A DNA stretch of 64,000 nt from Tritonibacter multivorans. GTDB taxonomy: Bacteria; Pseudomonadota; Alphaproteobacteria; Rhodobacterales; Rhodobacteraceae. The notes under the pieces are model-generated. The model made no database searches. It saw only the letters and a program-made list of their open reading frames with translations, and was not told the DNA's origin. The stretch is taken from assembly GCF_001458415.1 (NCBI RefSeq), contig NZ_CYSD01000021.1:1-64000 (forward strand), written 5' to 3'. Positions 1-8,489 of this stretch are shown here, in pieces; positions within the stretch are counted from its first letter, which is position 1; every line of letters starts with the position of its first letter. Position numbers and translations under genes: made by a program.

Positions 1-538
1 CAGGACCGTAACGCCAACCTCTCAGCGCACCGCCTGCCATACATCAAAGATGTCCCAGTCTCTCCTGAGCGTCTGCAGTCTTTCCTGCCGTCACGATCGT
101 CTTTCCGACCCGTCATCACCGTCTCTCCGATGTGTCCGCCTTGCGGCCAGTGCAGCGTCTCCGCCGCGCCCCGTAGCGCCTCAGCGCCGCCGGTGAAGGG
201 GGTTCTAAGGTTATACCCCGGGGGCCGCAAGCGGTTTTTGCACAAAAACGCAAACTTTCTTCCAAAAACCTATAAAAACAATCAAAAACAAAGACCTACA
301 GCCAAACCCCTTTCGTCAAACGCGCTAAAAACCCACCGTCTTTTCCATCGCAAACAGCGCCAATGCAGACAGACCCCCCACTTACCCACAGGGAGACCCA
401 ACTTACCCACAGGCGGACAGTGGAATCGCACCGGAATCGCCGTTGGTTTCCACCGGAATCGGACGATCCAACCGCGTCGCATCACCTGGCCTCACGCAAA
501 CGCATGAAAGATGCCTGTAGCGCCACCGCCCACCGCCG
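1..538. other. Intergenic stretch without a convincing gene
   Basis: No reading frame here has a recognisable product; the short open frames are Arg/Pro/His-rich, as expected of chance frames in GC-rich DNA. The left part (about 60-200) is C/T-rich with recurring CGTCTC-like words. About 230-330 is clearly A-rich compared with its surroundings. From 380 to 461 come two pairs of short direct repeats (separate entry). The end of this region is the 3' side of the leftward LysR gene. Whatever gene lies left of the window is not visible. Confidence 0.6.
380..461. repeat. Paired direct repeats with DnaA-box-like cores
   Basis: The 13-mer ACTTACCCACAGG occurs at 380-392 and 401-413, a 21-bp period. 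Its core TTACCCACA differs by one base from the DnaA box TTATCCACA. Just downstream CACCGGAATCG occurs at 429-439 and 451-461, a 22-bp period. Both periods are close to two helical turns, and an A-rich tract lies immediately to the left. This is how protein-binding repeats are often arranged. No replication gene is in view, so a role in origin function or transcription control is only a guess. Confidence 0.4.
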
Positions 539-1444
539 CTACGCGCCCTCGCCCCAGAACAGTTGCTTGTTGTCCTGAAACCATCGGCGGAACATGCCCT
601 TGAGCGCTTGAACCTTGGCCGACCCCTGCAGATCAGCATGGTTCAGCATCCAGATGCCGGCTTGCTCCTCACGTGGAATATGGGCCAACTCGACAAGATC
701 CGGGATCTGTGCCCCCAAGAAGATGGGAAGCCTGACGCCGCCCATACCCGCCTGCGCCATGGAGATCAGCGCGCCCACGTCATCGCATCGGCTACGGACT
801 TGCGCATTGGGGTGGCGGCTCAGAACCTCGGCGGGAACAGCGTGGCGATCCGTGTGCAGCAGCCAGTCCAAGGGCGCGGCCGGATCTTTGCGCGCGCGGT
901 CGCATAGATCGGCGCGCGCGTAGCAGGCGCGTCGCAATCTTGCCAATCTGGTGCCAATCAAATGCTCTGGCGGGTTTTCAGATATGCGCAGCGCCAGATC
1001 CGCCTGCCGCCGGGACAAATCCAACAAATCAAAGCCTGCGCGCACCACCAGGTCGACCTTAGGGTGCGCCTCGGTAAAGGCCGACAGCACAGGCAGGAGG
1101 TGATACTGCAACAAAAGCTGTGGCGTTGTGAACGTTAAGCCCCCCGACAATGCCTCGTCCCGCCCCGCAAGCTTGCGAAGGGCAACATGCTCTTCATCGG
1201 CCATCCGTCTTGCCGCTTCTGCCAGGTCCAGCGCGTCAGGTCTGGGGACATAGCCGTCAGGATGGCGCTCAAAGATCAAACGGCCCAGCTGCGTCTCAAC
1301 ACGGGTGATCCGCCGGGCAACAGTTGTGTAATTAATGCCGAGCCGCTCCCCGGCAGCGGTGAGCGTCCCTTCCTCGACCAAGGTCCAGACCGTCCGCAAA
1401 TCGTCCCAGTTTAGCTGCACCTGCCACTCCATGCGTTTGCGCAT
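539..1444 (-). CDS. LysR-family transcriptional regulator
   Basis: A 301-aa protein of normal LysR length. An N-terminal winged helix-turn-helix (about residues 10-70, with the core GTLTAAGERLGINYTTVARR) is followed by a LysR substrate-binding domain. The helix-turn-helix is slightly unusual in having N-Y-T-T-V instead of the common S-Q-P-A-V recognition helix, as in the AaeR/DsdC-like branch. It is divergent from the DUF1330 gene with an 82-bp gap, and a dyad overlaps its start region. LysR proteins usually regulate the divergent gene and themselves, so the DUF1330 gene is the probable target. The inducer is unknown. A second ATG five codons downstream is an equally possible start, and neither has a clear ribosome-binding site. 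Confidence 0.9.
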   Translation of the reverse strand: MRKRMEWQVQLNWDDLRTVWTLVEEGTLTAAGERLGINYTTVARRITRVETQLGRLIFERHPDGYVPRPDALDLAEAARRMADEEHVALRKLAGRDEALSGGLTFTTPQLLLQYHLLPVLSAFTEAHPKVDLVVRAGFDLLDLSRRQADLALRISENPPEHLIGTRLARLRRACYARADLCDRARKDPAAPLDWLLHTDRHAVPAEVLSRHPNAQVRSRCDDVGALISMAQAGMGGVRLPIFLGAQIPDLVELAHIPREEQAGIWMLNHADLQGSAKVQALKGMFRRWFQDNKQLFWGEGA

Positions 1445-1455
1445 ATAAACTATGC
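1441..1455. promoter_or_regulatory. Dyad between LysR gene and DUF1330 gene
   Basis: The sequence GCATA-TAAAC-TATGC is a perfect 5+5+5 inverted repeat placed at the start codon of the leftward LysR gene and about 70 bp upstream of the DUF1330 start. Its size and T-N11-A character suit a LysR operator. The role is inferred from position and symmetry only. Confidence 0.45.
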
Positions 1456-1526
1456 ATATTCAGGTATTTTCGCATAGCCCTATGTTTCGCAGTCTGCGCG
1501 CATCAACCAACGCAAAGGATATCGTT

Positions 1527-1814
1527 ATGGTTTATGCTTACGGAAACATCATTGTCTCTGCTCCGGAACAGCTTGCCGCCTATCGGGAAAAAGCCGCAGA
1601 TGCATTGAACCGCCACCAAGGGCGCGTGGTAAGCGCCAGCCCCAAGCAAACCGTGATTGAAGGGGATTTTGGGGAAACAGGGATTGGCGTATTGCTCGAG
1701 TTTCCAACCGCCCAAGACGCCAAGAACTGGATCACGGACCCGGATTTGCAGTCCACACATGACCTGCGTCGCGCGGCAGGGCAGAGCAACATTGTCATCA
1801 TCGGCGAACTCTGA
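1527..1814 (+). CDS. DUF1330-like small protein
   Basis: A 95-aa protein with the ferredoxin-like alpha/beta character of DUF1330 proteins (dimeric alpha-beta barrel superfamily). It opens MVYAYGNIIV, contains G-x-V-V-x-A-S-P in the middle, and has an F-P-T-A-x-D-A-x-x-W segment near residue 60. That last segment matches the DUF1330 pattern 'EFPS.E.A..WY'. The frame is open further upstream, but ATG 1527 is preceded by AAGGAT at a suitable distance and gives the normal family length. No catalytic function is established for the family. It lies divergent from a LysR regulator that probably controls it. Confidence 0.75.
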   Translation: MVYAYGNIIVSAPEQLAAYREKAADALNRHQGRVVSASPKQTVIEGDFGETGIGVLLEFPTAQDAKNWITDPDLQSTHDLRRAAGQSNIVIIGEL

Positions 1815-1854
1815 TCCAAACAGTGATCGGCGAACAGGCGCGAGCCCTGCCCGT

Positions 1855-2586
1855 TTAATCGCCCGACCGAAGCCGCGTCAGACCTTCGACAAGGGAGTTT
1901 TTAAGCCCCGCCTGCTCCATATGGAAGCGCAGCCGCTGGTTAAACCCGCCCGGTGTGTTCAAAGACTGTACAAGATCCGCACCGGGCGTTTGGGCCAGAC
2001 TGGACGTGACCAGCTGGCGCAGGAAGGTCTCGCCGCGGGCTGCGTCAGCCACGTGGTCCCCCAGCCACTCCGAGGCCTCGGCCAGCAACAGGGCCACAGG
2101 CGACAAAACCGCTTGCGCCGCGAGATAGGCATCCAGCTCTGCCTGCCCGTCCAGTAAGAACAGGTTGTCGCGGGGCTCGAACAATTCAGCGAGCAACGCG
2201 CCCTGCCCCATAGCGAGAATGGGAGAGCCACCTTGGGCGATGGCTGGAAATGGCAGCATGATCGCCTCTGCCGCGGCTGGTGAAACAAGTTCTGCCACCT
2301 GCTCAAGGTTGAGATCCGCAATGAATGAGATCACGCGGTGGTCTGGCCGAAATTTGAGCGGCGCCAGAATCTCGGCCGCAGAGGCACCGATCAAGCCAAG
2401 AAAGACAATGTCGCTTTGGTCCAACACGGATTGATTGGTCGCAACCGTGACCTCGTCGAACGTCTTGGCCAGAGCCGCGGAGACCTGTGTTGACCGCTGG
2501 GACACCGTTAGCTGGTGCCCCTGCCCCGCCAGCGCATGTACCACAGCGGACGCAATCGTCCCGCACCCAAGAAATCCCAAACGCAT
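1855..2586 (-). CDS. NAD(P)-binding ProC-like (pyrroline-5-carboxylate reductase family) protein
   Basis: A 243-aa protein that starts with a Rossmann dinucleotide-binding motif (GFLGCGTIASAVVHAL, about residues 4-19, G-x-G-x-x-A). The domain order resembles pyrroline-5-carboxylate reductases: an N-terminal coenzyme F420/NADP-binding domain (residues 1-95) and a helical dimerisation domain. The C-terminal signature of true ProC is weak, ending in a TPGGFNQ-like segment where ProC has the longer 'PGG.T..G...L' signature. It may therefore act on another imino or oxo acid. It is 160 bp downstream of fdsA on the same strand, but a strong terminator separates the two, so it is probably not in the fds operon. 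Confidence 0.75.
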   Translation of the reverse strand: MRLGFLGCGTIASAVVHALAGQGHQLTVSQRSTQVSAALAKTFDEVTVATNQSVLDQSDIVFLGLIGASAAEILAPLKFRPDHRVISFIADLNLEQVAELVSPAAAEAIMLPFPAIAQGGSPILAMGQGALLAELFEPRDNLFLLDGQAELDAYLAAQAVLSPVALLLAEASEWLGDHVADAARGETFLRQLVTSSLAQTPGADLVQSLNTPGGFNQRLRFHMEQAGLKNSLVEGLTRLRSGD

Positions 2587-2683
2587 CGCAGCAGTCCCCT
2601 TCTTTTTGCAAAGGTTAGATCAGATGCAGGCGCAACAATAGCCGCCTGACGACATCCACCCGCATTTGGGCGACGGCAAATAA

Positions 2684-2714
2684 GAAACGGGCGCTCGATC
2701 AGAGCGCCCGTTTC
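2684..2714 (-). terminator. Rho-independent terminator of the fds operon
   Basis: A perfect 13-bp stem: GAAACGGGCGCTC at 2684-2696 pairs with GAGCGCCCGTTTC at 2702-2714 over a 5-base loop. On the minus strand the stem is followed by TTATTTG. It lies about 30 bp after the fdsA stop codon. Confidence 0.85.
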
Positions 2715-2745
2715 CACATATATATATCGACCGTTTTCGGGGCGG

Positions 2746-5520
2746 TTATTCAGCCGCCACTTTGGCCTCGACCGGTTCAACCCGCACGGCGGCGAATTTG
2801 AACTCCGGGATCTTGCCGTAGGGGTCAAGCGCCGGGTTGGTCAGGATATTGGCCGCAGCCTCCACATAGGCGAAGGGCACAAAGACCATGTCTTCGGCAA
2901 TCGCCCGGTCTGCCCGCGCCATGATCTCGATCGAGCCACGGCGGGTCGACAGGCGGATCATCTCCCCGGGCTCCACGCCCATGCGGCGCAGGGTTTTGGG
3001 GTGAAGCGAGCAGTTCGCCTCGGGCTCGACCGCGTCCAGCACCAGCGACCGGCGGGTCATTGACCCCGTGTGCCAATGTTCGAGCTGACGACCGGTGGTC
3101 ATGATCATCGGGTATTCGGCATCGGGGGCCTCATCCGGGGCGATCACACTTGCCGGGGTGAACTTTGCCCGCCCCTCGGGACGTGGGAAGCCATCGCCGA
3201 ACACAATCGCTTGCCCCGGATCGGTCTCAGAAAGGGACGGATAGGTGATCGTCTCGGTCTCCAGGCGGTCCCAGGTGATATTGTTGAGGCTCTTCATATT
3301 GAGCTTCATCTCAGCAAAGACCTCGGAGACATCGGTGTAGTCCCACGGCAGGCCAATGCGCTTGGCCAGATCCACGGTGATGGACCAGTCTTCGCGCGCC
3401 TCTCCCGGAGGGGCCACAGCCGGGCGGACCCGCTGCACCTGACGGTTGGTGTTGCTGACGGTGCCGTTCTTTTCATAAAGCGCCGAGGCCGGGAGGATGA
3501 TGTCCGCATAGTTCGCGGTCTCGGTCAGGAAGATATCCTGCACGATCATCAGCTCCAGCTTGGCAAAGGCTTCGCGGGCATGATCGGCGTCCGGGTCGGA
3601 CATCGCCGGGTTTTCACCCTGAATATACATGCCTTTGACATTGCCGGCGTAAGCCTGACCGACGATTTCGGTCACGGTAAGGCCCTTCTCGTTCGAGAAA
3701 TCCTCGCCACCCCAAACGTCAGTAAAGGACTTGCGAATGCCATCATCCATGACCGACTGGTAGTCCGGCAGGAACATCGGGATCAGACCCGCGTCAGATG
3801 CGCCCTGCACATTGTTCTGGCCGCGCAGCGGATGCAGACCCGCGCCGGGCTTGCCGACATTGCCGGTCATCAGCGCAAGGCTGATCAGGCAGCGCGAATT
3901 GTCGGTGCCGTGGATGTGCTGGCTGACGCCCATGCCCCAGAAGATCATGCCCGCCTTGCCTGCCGCAAACATGCGTGCGACGCGGCGCAGCTGTTCTGCG
4001 CTGATGCCGCAGATTTCGGACATGGCTTCGGGCGTGAACTGACGCAGGTGCTCTTTTTCCGCGTCCCAGTTTTCGGTCCAGCGGTGGATGTACTGGCTGT
4101 CGTAGAGCTCTTCTTCAACGATCACATTCATGATCGCGTTCAGCATGGAGACATCCGCACCGGGGCGGAACTGCAGCATCTCGGTCGCATAACGACGCAT
4201 ACCGACACCGCGCGGATCCATGACGATCAGCTTGCCACCGCGTTTGGTGAACTGCTTGAAGTAGGTCGCCGCGACGGGGTGGTTTTCAATCGGGTTGGAA
4301 CCGATGATGATCGCCACATCGGCGTTCTCGATCTCGTTGAAGGTCGCGGTCACCGCGCCAGAGCCCACGTTTTCAATCAGCGCCGCCACCGACGAGGCGT
4401 GGCACAGACGGGTGCAGTGGTCGACGTTGTTGTGCTTGAAGCCCTGACGAATGAACTTCTGAAACAGATAGGCCTCTTCATTGGTGCACTTGGCAGAGCC
4501 AAAGCCCGCGACCGACCGCGGATCTTGCGCGCGCAGGTCCACCAGTTTGGAGGCCGCCAGGTCCAGCGCCTCTTCCCAGGTCGCTTCGCGGAAGTGGGTG
4601 GACAGGTTGCCCGGATCCACATTCAGCCCCTTGGCCGGGGCGTCGTCCCGACGGATCAGCGGTTTGGTCAGGCGGTGCGGGTGGTGGATATAGTCAAAGC
4701 CAAAGCGCCCCTTTACGCACAGGCGCCCCTCGTTTGCCGGGCCATTGATGCCTTCGACATGTTTGACCTTGCCGTCTTTGACCTTGAGGCTGACCTTACA
4801 GCCCACGCCGCAGAAGGGGCAGACGCTTTCGGTCTCGCTATCATAATCCTTGAGGTCGCCAACCTGCTGGTCGTCCAGCACGGCGGCCGGCATCAGCGCA
4901 CCCGTCGGGCAGGCCTGCACACATTCGCCACACGCCACACAGGACGACGCGCCCATTGGGTCAGCAATGTCAAAGGTCGGGTAGGCATCGTGGCCACGGC
5001 CCGCCATACCGATCACGTCATTGACCTGAACCTCACGGCAGGCGCGCACGCAAAGACCACAAGAGATGCAGGCGTCCAGATTGACGCTCATCGCGACGTG
5101 GCTGTCATCCAGAAGCGGAATGCGCCCCTCTTCCAGCTTTGGGAAGCGGGACTCGGTCACGCCGTTCAGCTCTGCCATGTCCCACAGGTGCGAGGACTTG
5201 TCGTGCGCTTCTTCTTTCTCGGGCTGGTCCGCAACCAGCAGCTCCATCACCATTTTGCGGGCGTTTTCGGCGCGTGCGTTGTTGGTGGTGACAACCATGC
5301 CTTCGCTGGGTTCACGGATACAGGAGGCCGCGAGGGTGCGTTCGCCCTCAATCTCGACCATACAGGCGCGGCAGTTGCCATCGGGGCGATAGCCCGGCTG
5401 CGGCTTGTGGCACAGATGCGGGATCTTCAGGCCGCGCCCATTGGCGACTTCCCAGATGGTCAGACCTGCCTCTGCGGTGACGGTTTCCCCATCGAGGGTA
5501 AAGGTGATTTGCTTAGTCAT
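2746..5520 (-). CDS. fdsA: NAD-dependent formate dehydrogenase, alpha (catalytic) subunit
   Basis: A 924-aa cytosolic molybdenum/tungsten formate dehydrogenase alpha subunit that oxidises formate to CO2 and passes electrons to the FdsB/FdsG NAD-reducing unit. Domains in order: an N-terminal [2Fe-2S] domain (cysteines around 37, 50, 53 and 67), a His-Cys3 type cluster segment near 100-115, two [4Fe-4S] clusters (CISCGLC at 151 and CVACGEC at 194), and a CPFCGVGC cluster at 234-241. The large bis-MGD molybdopterin domain follows. The metal ligand is cysteine (C373 in HCTRLCHASS), not selenocysteine, followed by the conserved His. It is separated by 3 bp from fdsGB upstream. No fdsC/fdhD or fdsD follows; a terminator does. 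Confidence 0.97.
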   Translation of the reverse strand: MTKQITFTLDGETVTAEAGLTIWEVANGRGLKIPHLCHKPQPGYRPDGNCRACMVEIEGERTLAASCIREPSEGMVVTTNNARAENARKMVMELLVADQPEKEEAHDKSSHLWDMAELNGVTESRFPKLEEGRIPLLDDSHVAMSVNLDACISCGLCVRACREVQVNDVIGMAGRGHDAYPTFDIADPMGASSCVACGECVQACPTGALMPAAVLDDQQVGDLKDYDSETESVCPFCGVGCKVSLKVKDGKVKHVEGINGPANEGRLCVKGRFGFDYIHHPHRLTKPLIRRDDAPAKGLNVDPGNLSTHFREATWEEALDLAASKLVDLRAQDPRSVAGFGSAKCTNEEAYLFQKFIRQGFKHNNVDHCTRLCHASSVAALIENVGSGAVTATFNEIENADVAIIIGSNPIENHPVAATYFKQFTKRGGKLIVMDPRGVGMRRYATEMLQFRPGADVSMLNAIMNVIVEEELYDSQYIHRWTENWDAEKEHLRQFTPEAMSEICGISAEQLRRVARMFAAGKAGMIFWGMGVSQHIHGTDNSRCLISLALMTGNVGKPGAGLHPLRGQNNVQGASDAGLIPMFLPDYQSVMDDGIRKSFTDVWGGEDFSNEKGLTVTEIVGQAYAGNVKGMYIQGENPAMSDPDADHAREAFAKLELMIVQDIFLTETANYADIILPASALYEKNGTVSNTNRQVQRVRPAVAPPGEAREDWSITVDLAKRIGLPWDYTDVSEVFAEMKLNMKSLNNITWDRLETETITYPSLSETDPGQAIVFGDGFPRPEGRAKFTPASVIAPDEAPDAEYPMIMTTGRQLEHWHTGSMTRRSLVLDAVEPEANCSLHPKTLRRMGVEPGEMIRLSTRRGSIEIMARADRAIAEDMVFVPFAYVEAAANILTNPALDPYGKIPEFKFAAVRVEPVEAKVAAE

Positions 5521-5523
5521 GGC

Positions 5524-7212
5524 TCAGACCTCCTCGGGGAAGTGTTTCATGGTCAGGCGGATCGGGTTCGGCGCGGCCTGGCCCAAGCCGCAGATGGAGG
5601 TATCCACCATCGCCTGGCTCAGCTCTTCCAGCAGGTCCTGATCCCATTTGTCCGCCTGCATCAGCTTCACAGCCTTCTCGCAGCCGACGCGACAAGGCGT
5701 GCACTGGCCACAGCTTTCGTCCTCAAAGAAGCGCAGCATATTCAGCGCGGCTTCTTTGGCGCTGTCCTGATCCGACAGAACCACCACAGCGGCGGAACCA
5801 ATAAAGGTGCCATGCGGCTGCAGCGTATCAAAATCGAGCGGGATGTCGTTCATATGTGCGGGCAACAGACCGGAGGACGGACCACCCGGCTGATAGGCCT
5901 TGAAGCTATGCCCGTCGAGCATACCGCCCGCCGCGTCGATCACATCCAGAATGGTGGAACCCGCAGGCAGCAGATGCACGCCCGGGTTCTTCACCCGACC
6001 AGAGACCGAATAAGACCGCAGCCCCTTGCGGCCGTTCTTTTCAACCGCGTTCAGACACTCCGGCCCTTCACGGTTGATCTTGGCCACCCAATAGAGGGTT
6101 TCAACGTTGTGGACGAGGGTCGGGCGACCAAAAATACCCACCTGCGCCACAAAGGGCGGACGGTGACGGGGCTCGCCGCGCTTGCCTTCGATGGATTCAA
6201 TCATCGCGCTTTCTTCACCACAGATATAGGCCCCTGCCCCACGGCGCAGGTCGATATAGCCGGGCTCTACGATGCCTGCGGCTTCCAGCGCCGCGATTTC
6301 CGTGGCGAGGATTTCCAGCACCGCCGGGTACTCATCCCGCATATAGATAAAGGCTTTTTCCGCCTCGACCGCCCAGGCGGCGATCAGCATGCCTTCCAGG
6401 AACAGATGCGGCGTGCGCTCCAGATAGTAGCGGTCTTTGAACGTACCGGGTTCGCCCTCATCGCCATTGACGGCGAGATAGCGGGTGCCTTCATTGGCGC
6501 GAACAAAGCCCCATTTGGTGCCTGACGGGAAACCCGCCCCACCAAGGCCACGAAGGCCTGCTTCTTTGACCTTCTCCTGCACCGCTTCCCAGTTGCCGTT
6601 CGCGCGCAGGTCTTTCAGGACCGCATAGCCCCCCTCGGACATATATGTGTCGAGGGTCTCGTAATCTGGCACATGGGCATGGGTGTCATCGGCAGCAATC
6701 GCGGCCTCGACCTTTTCCACGGTGGCATGGTCAATGTGGTTGTGGCCGATTTCCAGCACCGGCGCGGTGTCGCAGCGGCCCATGCAGGGCGCACGCAGCA
6801 CGCGGACCTGAGAGGGGTCCATGCCGTCCTCAAGCGCCTGTTTCAGCTGTTCCGCCCCAGCAAGTTCACAGGACAGGCTGTCACAGACCCGAATGGTCAG
6901 CGCGGGCGGCGGGGTCTCGCCTTCTTTGACCACATCAAAGTGGGCATAGAAGCTGGCGACCTCAAAAATCTCGGCCTGGCCCACGCGCATCTCTTCCGAC
7001 AGGGCGCGAATATGCGCTGCGGAAATATGACCAAATTTGTCCTGCACCAGATGCAGGAATTCGATCAGCAGATCACGGCTGCGCGGACGCGCCCCCAGCA
7101 GGTCAAGAATTTCGGAATGAGCCTGATCTTCCAGCTGCCGGCCTTTGGGGGTTTTACGACCCTTGCCTTTGCCGGATTTCCAAACGCCAGTTTGCGTATC
7201 TAACGGTGCCAT
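5524..7212 (-). CDS. Formate dehydrogenase FdsG-FdsB fusion (NuoE-NuoF-like) subunit
   Basis: A 562-aa protein combining two subunits that are separate in many fds operons. Residues about 30-165 are a NuoE/FdsG thioredoxin-like [2Fe-2S] domain (cysteines in VCDSLSCE and APCMGRCD). After a linker comes a NuoF/FdsB domain with the FMN/NADH-binding segment (GLRGLGGAGFPSGTKW, then NGDEGEPGTFKDR) and a C-terminal [4Fe-4S] motif ESCGQCTPCRVG. It transfers electrons from FdsA to NAD+. The frame is open for 14 more codons upstream, but ATG 7212 has a perfect GGAGG 8 bases before it. First gene of the fdsGB-fdsA operon, behind a LysR gene on the same strand. Confidence 0.93.
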   Translation of the reverse strand: MAPLDTQTGVWKSGKGKGRKTPKGRQLEDQAHSEILDLLGARPRSRDLLIEFLHLVQDKFGHISAAHIRALSEEMRVGQAEIFEVASFYAHFDVVKEGETPPPALTIRVCDSLSCELAGAEQLKQALEDGMDPSQVRVLRAPCMGRCDTAPVLEIGHNHIDHATVEKVEAAIAADDTHAHVPDYETLDTYMSEGGYAVLKDLRANGNWEAVQEKVKEAGLRGLGGAGFPSGTKWGFVRANEGTRYLAVNGDEGEPGTFKDRYYLERTPHLFLEGMLIAAWAVEAEKAFIYMRDEYPAVLEILATEIAALEAAGIVEPGYIDLRRGAGAYICGEESAMIESIEGKRGEPRHRPPFVAQVGIFGRPTLVHNVETLYWVAKINREGPECLNAVEKNGRKGLRSYSVSGRVKNPGVHLLPAGSTILDVIDAAGGMLDGHSFKAYQPGGPSSGLLPAHMNDIPLDFDTLQPHGTFIGSAAVVVLSDQDSAKEAALNMLRFFEDESCGQCTPCRVGCEKAVKLMQADKWDQDLLEELSQAMVDTSICGLGQAAPNPIRLTMKHFPEEV

Positions 7213-7230
7213 GGGTGCCTCCAAACCTAG

Positions 7231-7259
7231 GTGCCTTGGCGTCACCTTTGGCAAGGCAC
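7231..7259. promoter_or_regulatory. Inverted repeat upstream of the fds operon
   Basis: GTGCCTTG at 7231-7238 and CAAGGCAC at 7252-7259 form a perfect 8-bp inverted repeat with a 13-bp spacer. It ends 19 bp before the fdsGB start codon. Read on the coding strand, the inner part also contains the near direct repeat GCCAAAGG/GCCAAGG. The position suits either an operator for the adjacent LysR protein or a leader hairpin. The function is inferred. Confidence 0.45.
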
Positions 7260-7301
7260 AAATGAACCGTCAAATTCGAAGATCAGATGGCGCGATAAGG
7301 T

Positions 7302-8243
7302 TTACTTATCAATGTCGCAAATCTGCCCCGAAGCGTCGATAATCTCCCGCAGGGCACGCACCGTGGTCAATTCCGGCTGACGCTCAATGGAAGCAAGGCA
7401 AATTGGACGGCCCATCGCTGCCACTGCTGCAGAATCGCTGGGGTCCGCTGGCGCCGCGTCCTGAAGGTCCAGAACCCGCGTGCCGTCCATTTGCCCCAAG
7501 GCCTCGACCAAGGCACGCGGCAAAATGGTCGCGACAGCCCCAGATCGCGCCATAACCATCGCCGACATGAAGCCCGAGCTTTCGGACATGACCGATGGGC
7601 TGAGGCCGCGATCGGCAAAGATCCGGTCCAGAATACGCCGGTTCTGCATCTGCGGTTCCAAAAGGCTCAGCGGCAATTGCGCAGCGTCTTCCCAAGTGAT
7701 CGAGGCCGCCTCTGCCGAAACCATAGCTTCGGGCGCGAAGAGCACGTAAGATTCATCATAAAGTGAGGTTATCGTAACCTGATCCTTGCCCAGACTATCG
7801 CTGTAGGTGATGCCCGCGTCGATCGTACCGTCAAACAAGCGCTGCTGGAGCGTGATGGAGGTGGTCACCTCAATCCGAACCAACAGGTTTGGATGCGCCT
7901 CGTGCAGCCGCCCTGTCAATTGCGCCGCAAAGGCCGTGGCCGTCGGCACCACGCCCAAAACCAGCATGCCCGTCACCTGCCCTTTGGCCGCAGCAATTTC
8001 CTGCTCCAGCGCCTTGGCCCCATCAAGGATGCCGCGCGCATGGCGCAGGATCATTTCGCCTTCTTCCGTCAGCCCCTGAAACCGGTTGCCACGCCGCACC
8101 ACGGTCAGCCCAAGCCGTTCCTCAAGCGCCCGCAGCCGCATCGAAAACGCAGGCTGCGACAGGGCGCATTCCTCTGCGGCCTTGGCAAAGTGGCGATGAC
8201 GGGCAAGCGCGGTCAGCAGCTGGAGTTCTCTGAGTTCGATCAT
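7302..8243 (-). CDS. LysR-family regulator next to formate dehydrogenase (FdsR-like)
   Basis: A 313-aa LysR protein: winged helix at residues 1-60 (LRELQLLTALARHRHFAKAA, then LSQPAFSMR), then a co-inducer-binding domain. The start MIELREL is chosen because LysR proteins usually begin within a few residues of this point; the frame extends six codons upstream to 8261. It sits immediately upstream of fdsGB on the same strand with an 89-bp gap holding an inverted repeat. LysR proteins are typically divergent from their targets, so the tandem order is less common. Control of the formate dehydrogenase operon, as for FdsR of other bacteria, is inferred from position. Confidence 0.88.
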   Translation of the reverse strand: MIELRELQLLTALARHRHFAKAAEECALSQPAFSMRLRALEERLGLTVVRRGNRFQGLTEEGEMILRHARGILDGAKALEQEIAAAKGQVTGMLVLGVVPTATAFAAQLTGRLHEAHPNLLVRIEVTTSITLQQRLFDGTIDAGITYSDSLGKDQVTITSLYDESYVLFAPEAMVSAEAASITWEDAAQLPLSLLEPQMQNRRILDRIFADRGLSPSVMSESSGFMSAMVMARSGAVATILPRALVEALGQMDGTRVLDLQDAAPADPSDSAAVAAMGRPICLASIERQPELTTVRALREIIDASGQICDIDK

Positions 8244-8489
8244 GGGCTTCAGGTTGCACAAACTTCAGGGCAGGTCGATACCCTGCGCCGTTATCGGGGC
8301 CCGCTCTCCGGGCAAGACGACCAAAACAACCGGTGACTGCAATCATTCCCGCCCGTGACGTTAAGCGAGCGGTAAGCAGATTAGTCTAAAGGTTTAGAGG
8401 TCTTTTCGACCTGCGACATGTGCCATGAGCAGAGAACAGCAGTTCCCCCTGTTCACATCCCTGCCCGGCACCCCTTGCAAGAGGCTGCA

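Noticed and set aside
130-507. A 125-codon open frame near the left edge
   Set aside because: Low-complexity Pro/Arg/Gln translation crossing the A-rich and repeat region; nothing supports translation.
3070-6525. A 1151-codon open frame on the plus strand
   Set aside because: It lies wholly antisense to fdsA and fdsGB, which have full domain conservation. It is a by-product of GC-rich third codon positions and encodes no recognisable domain.
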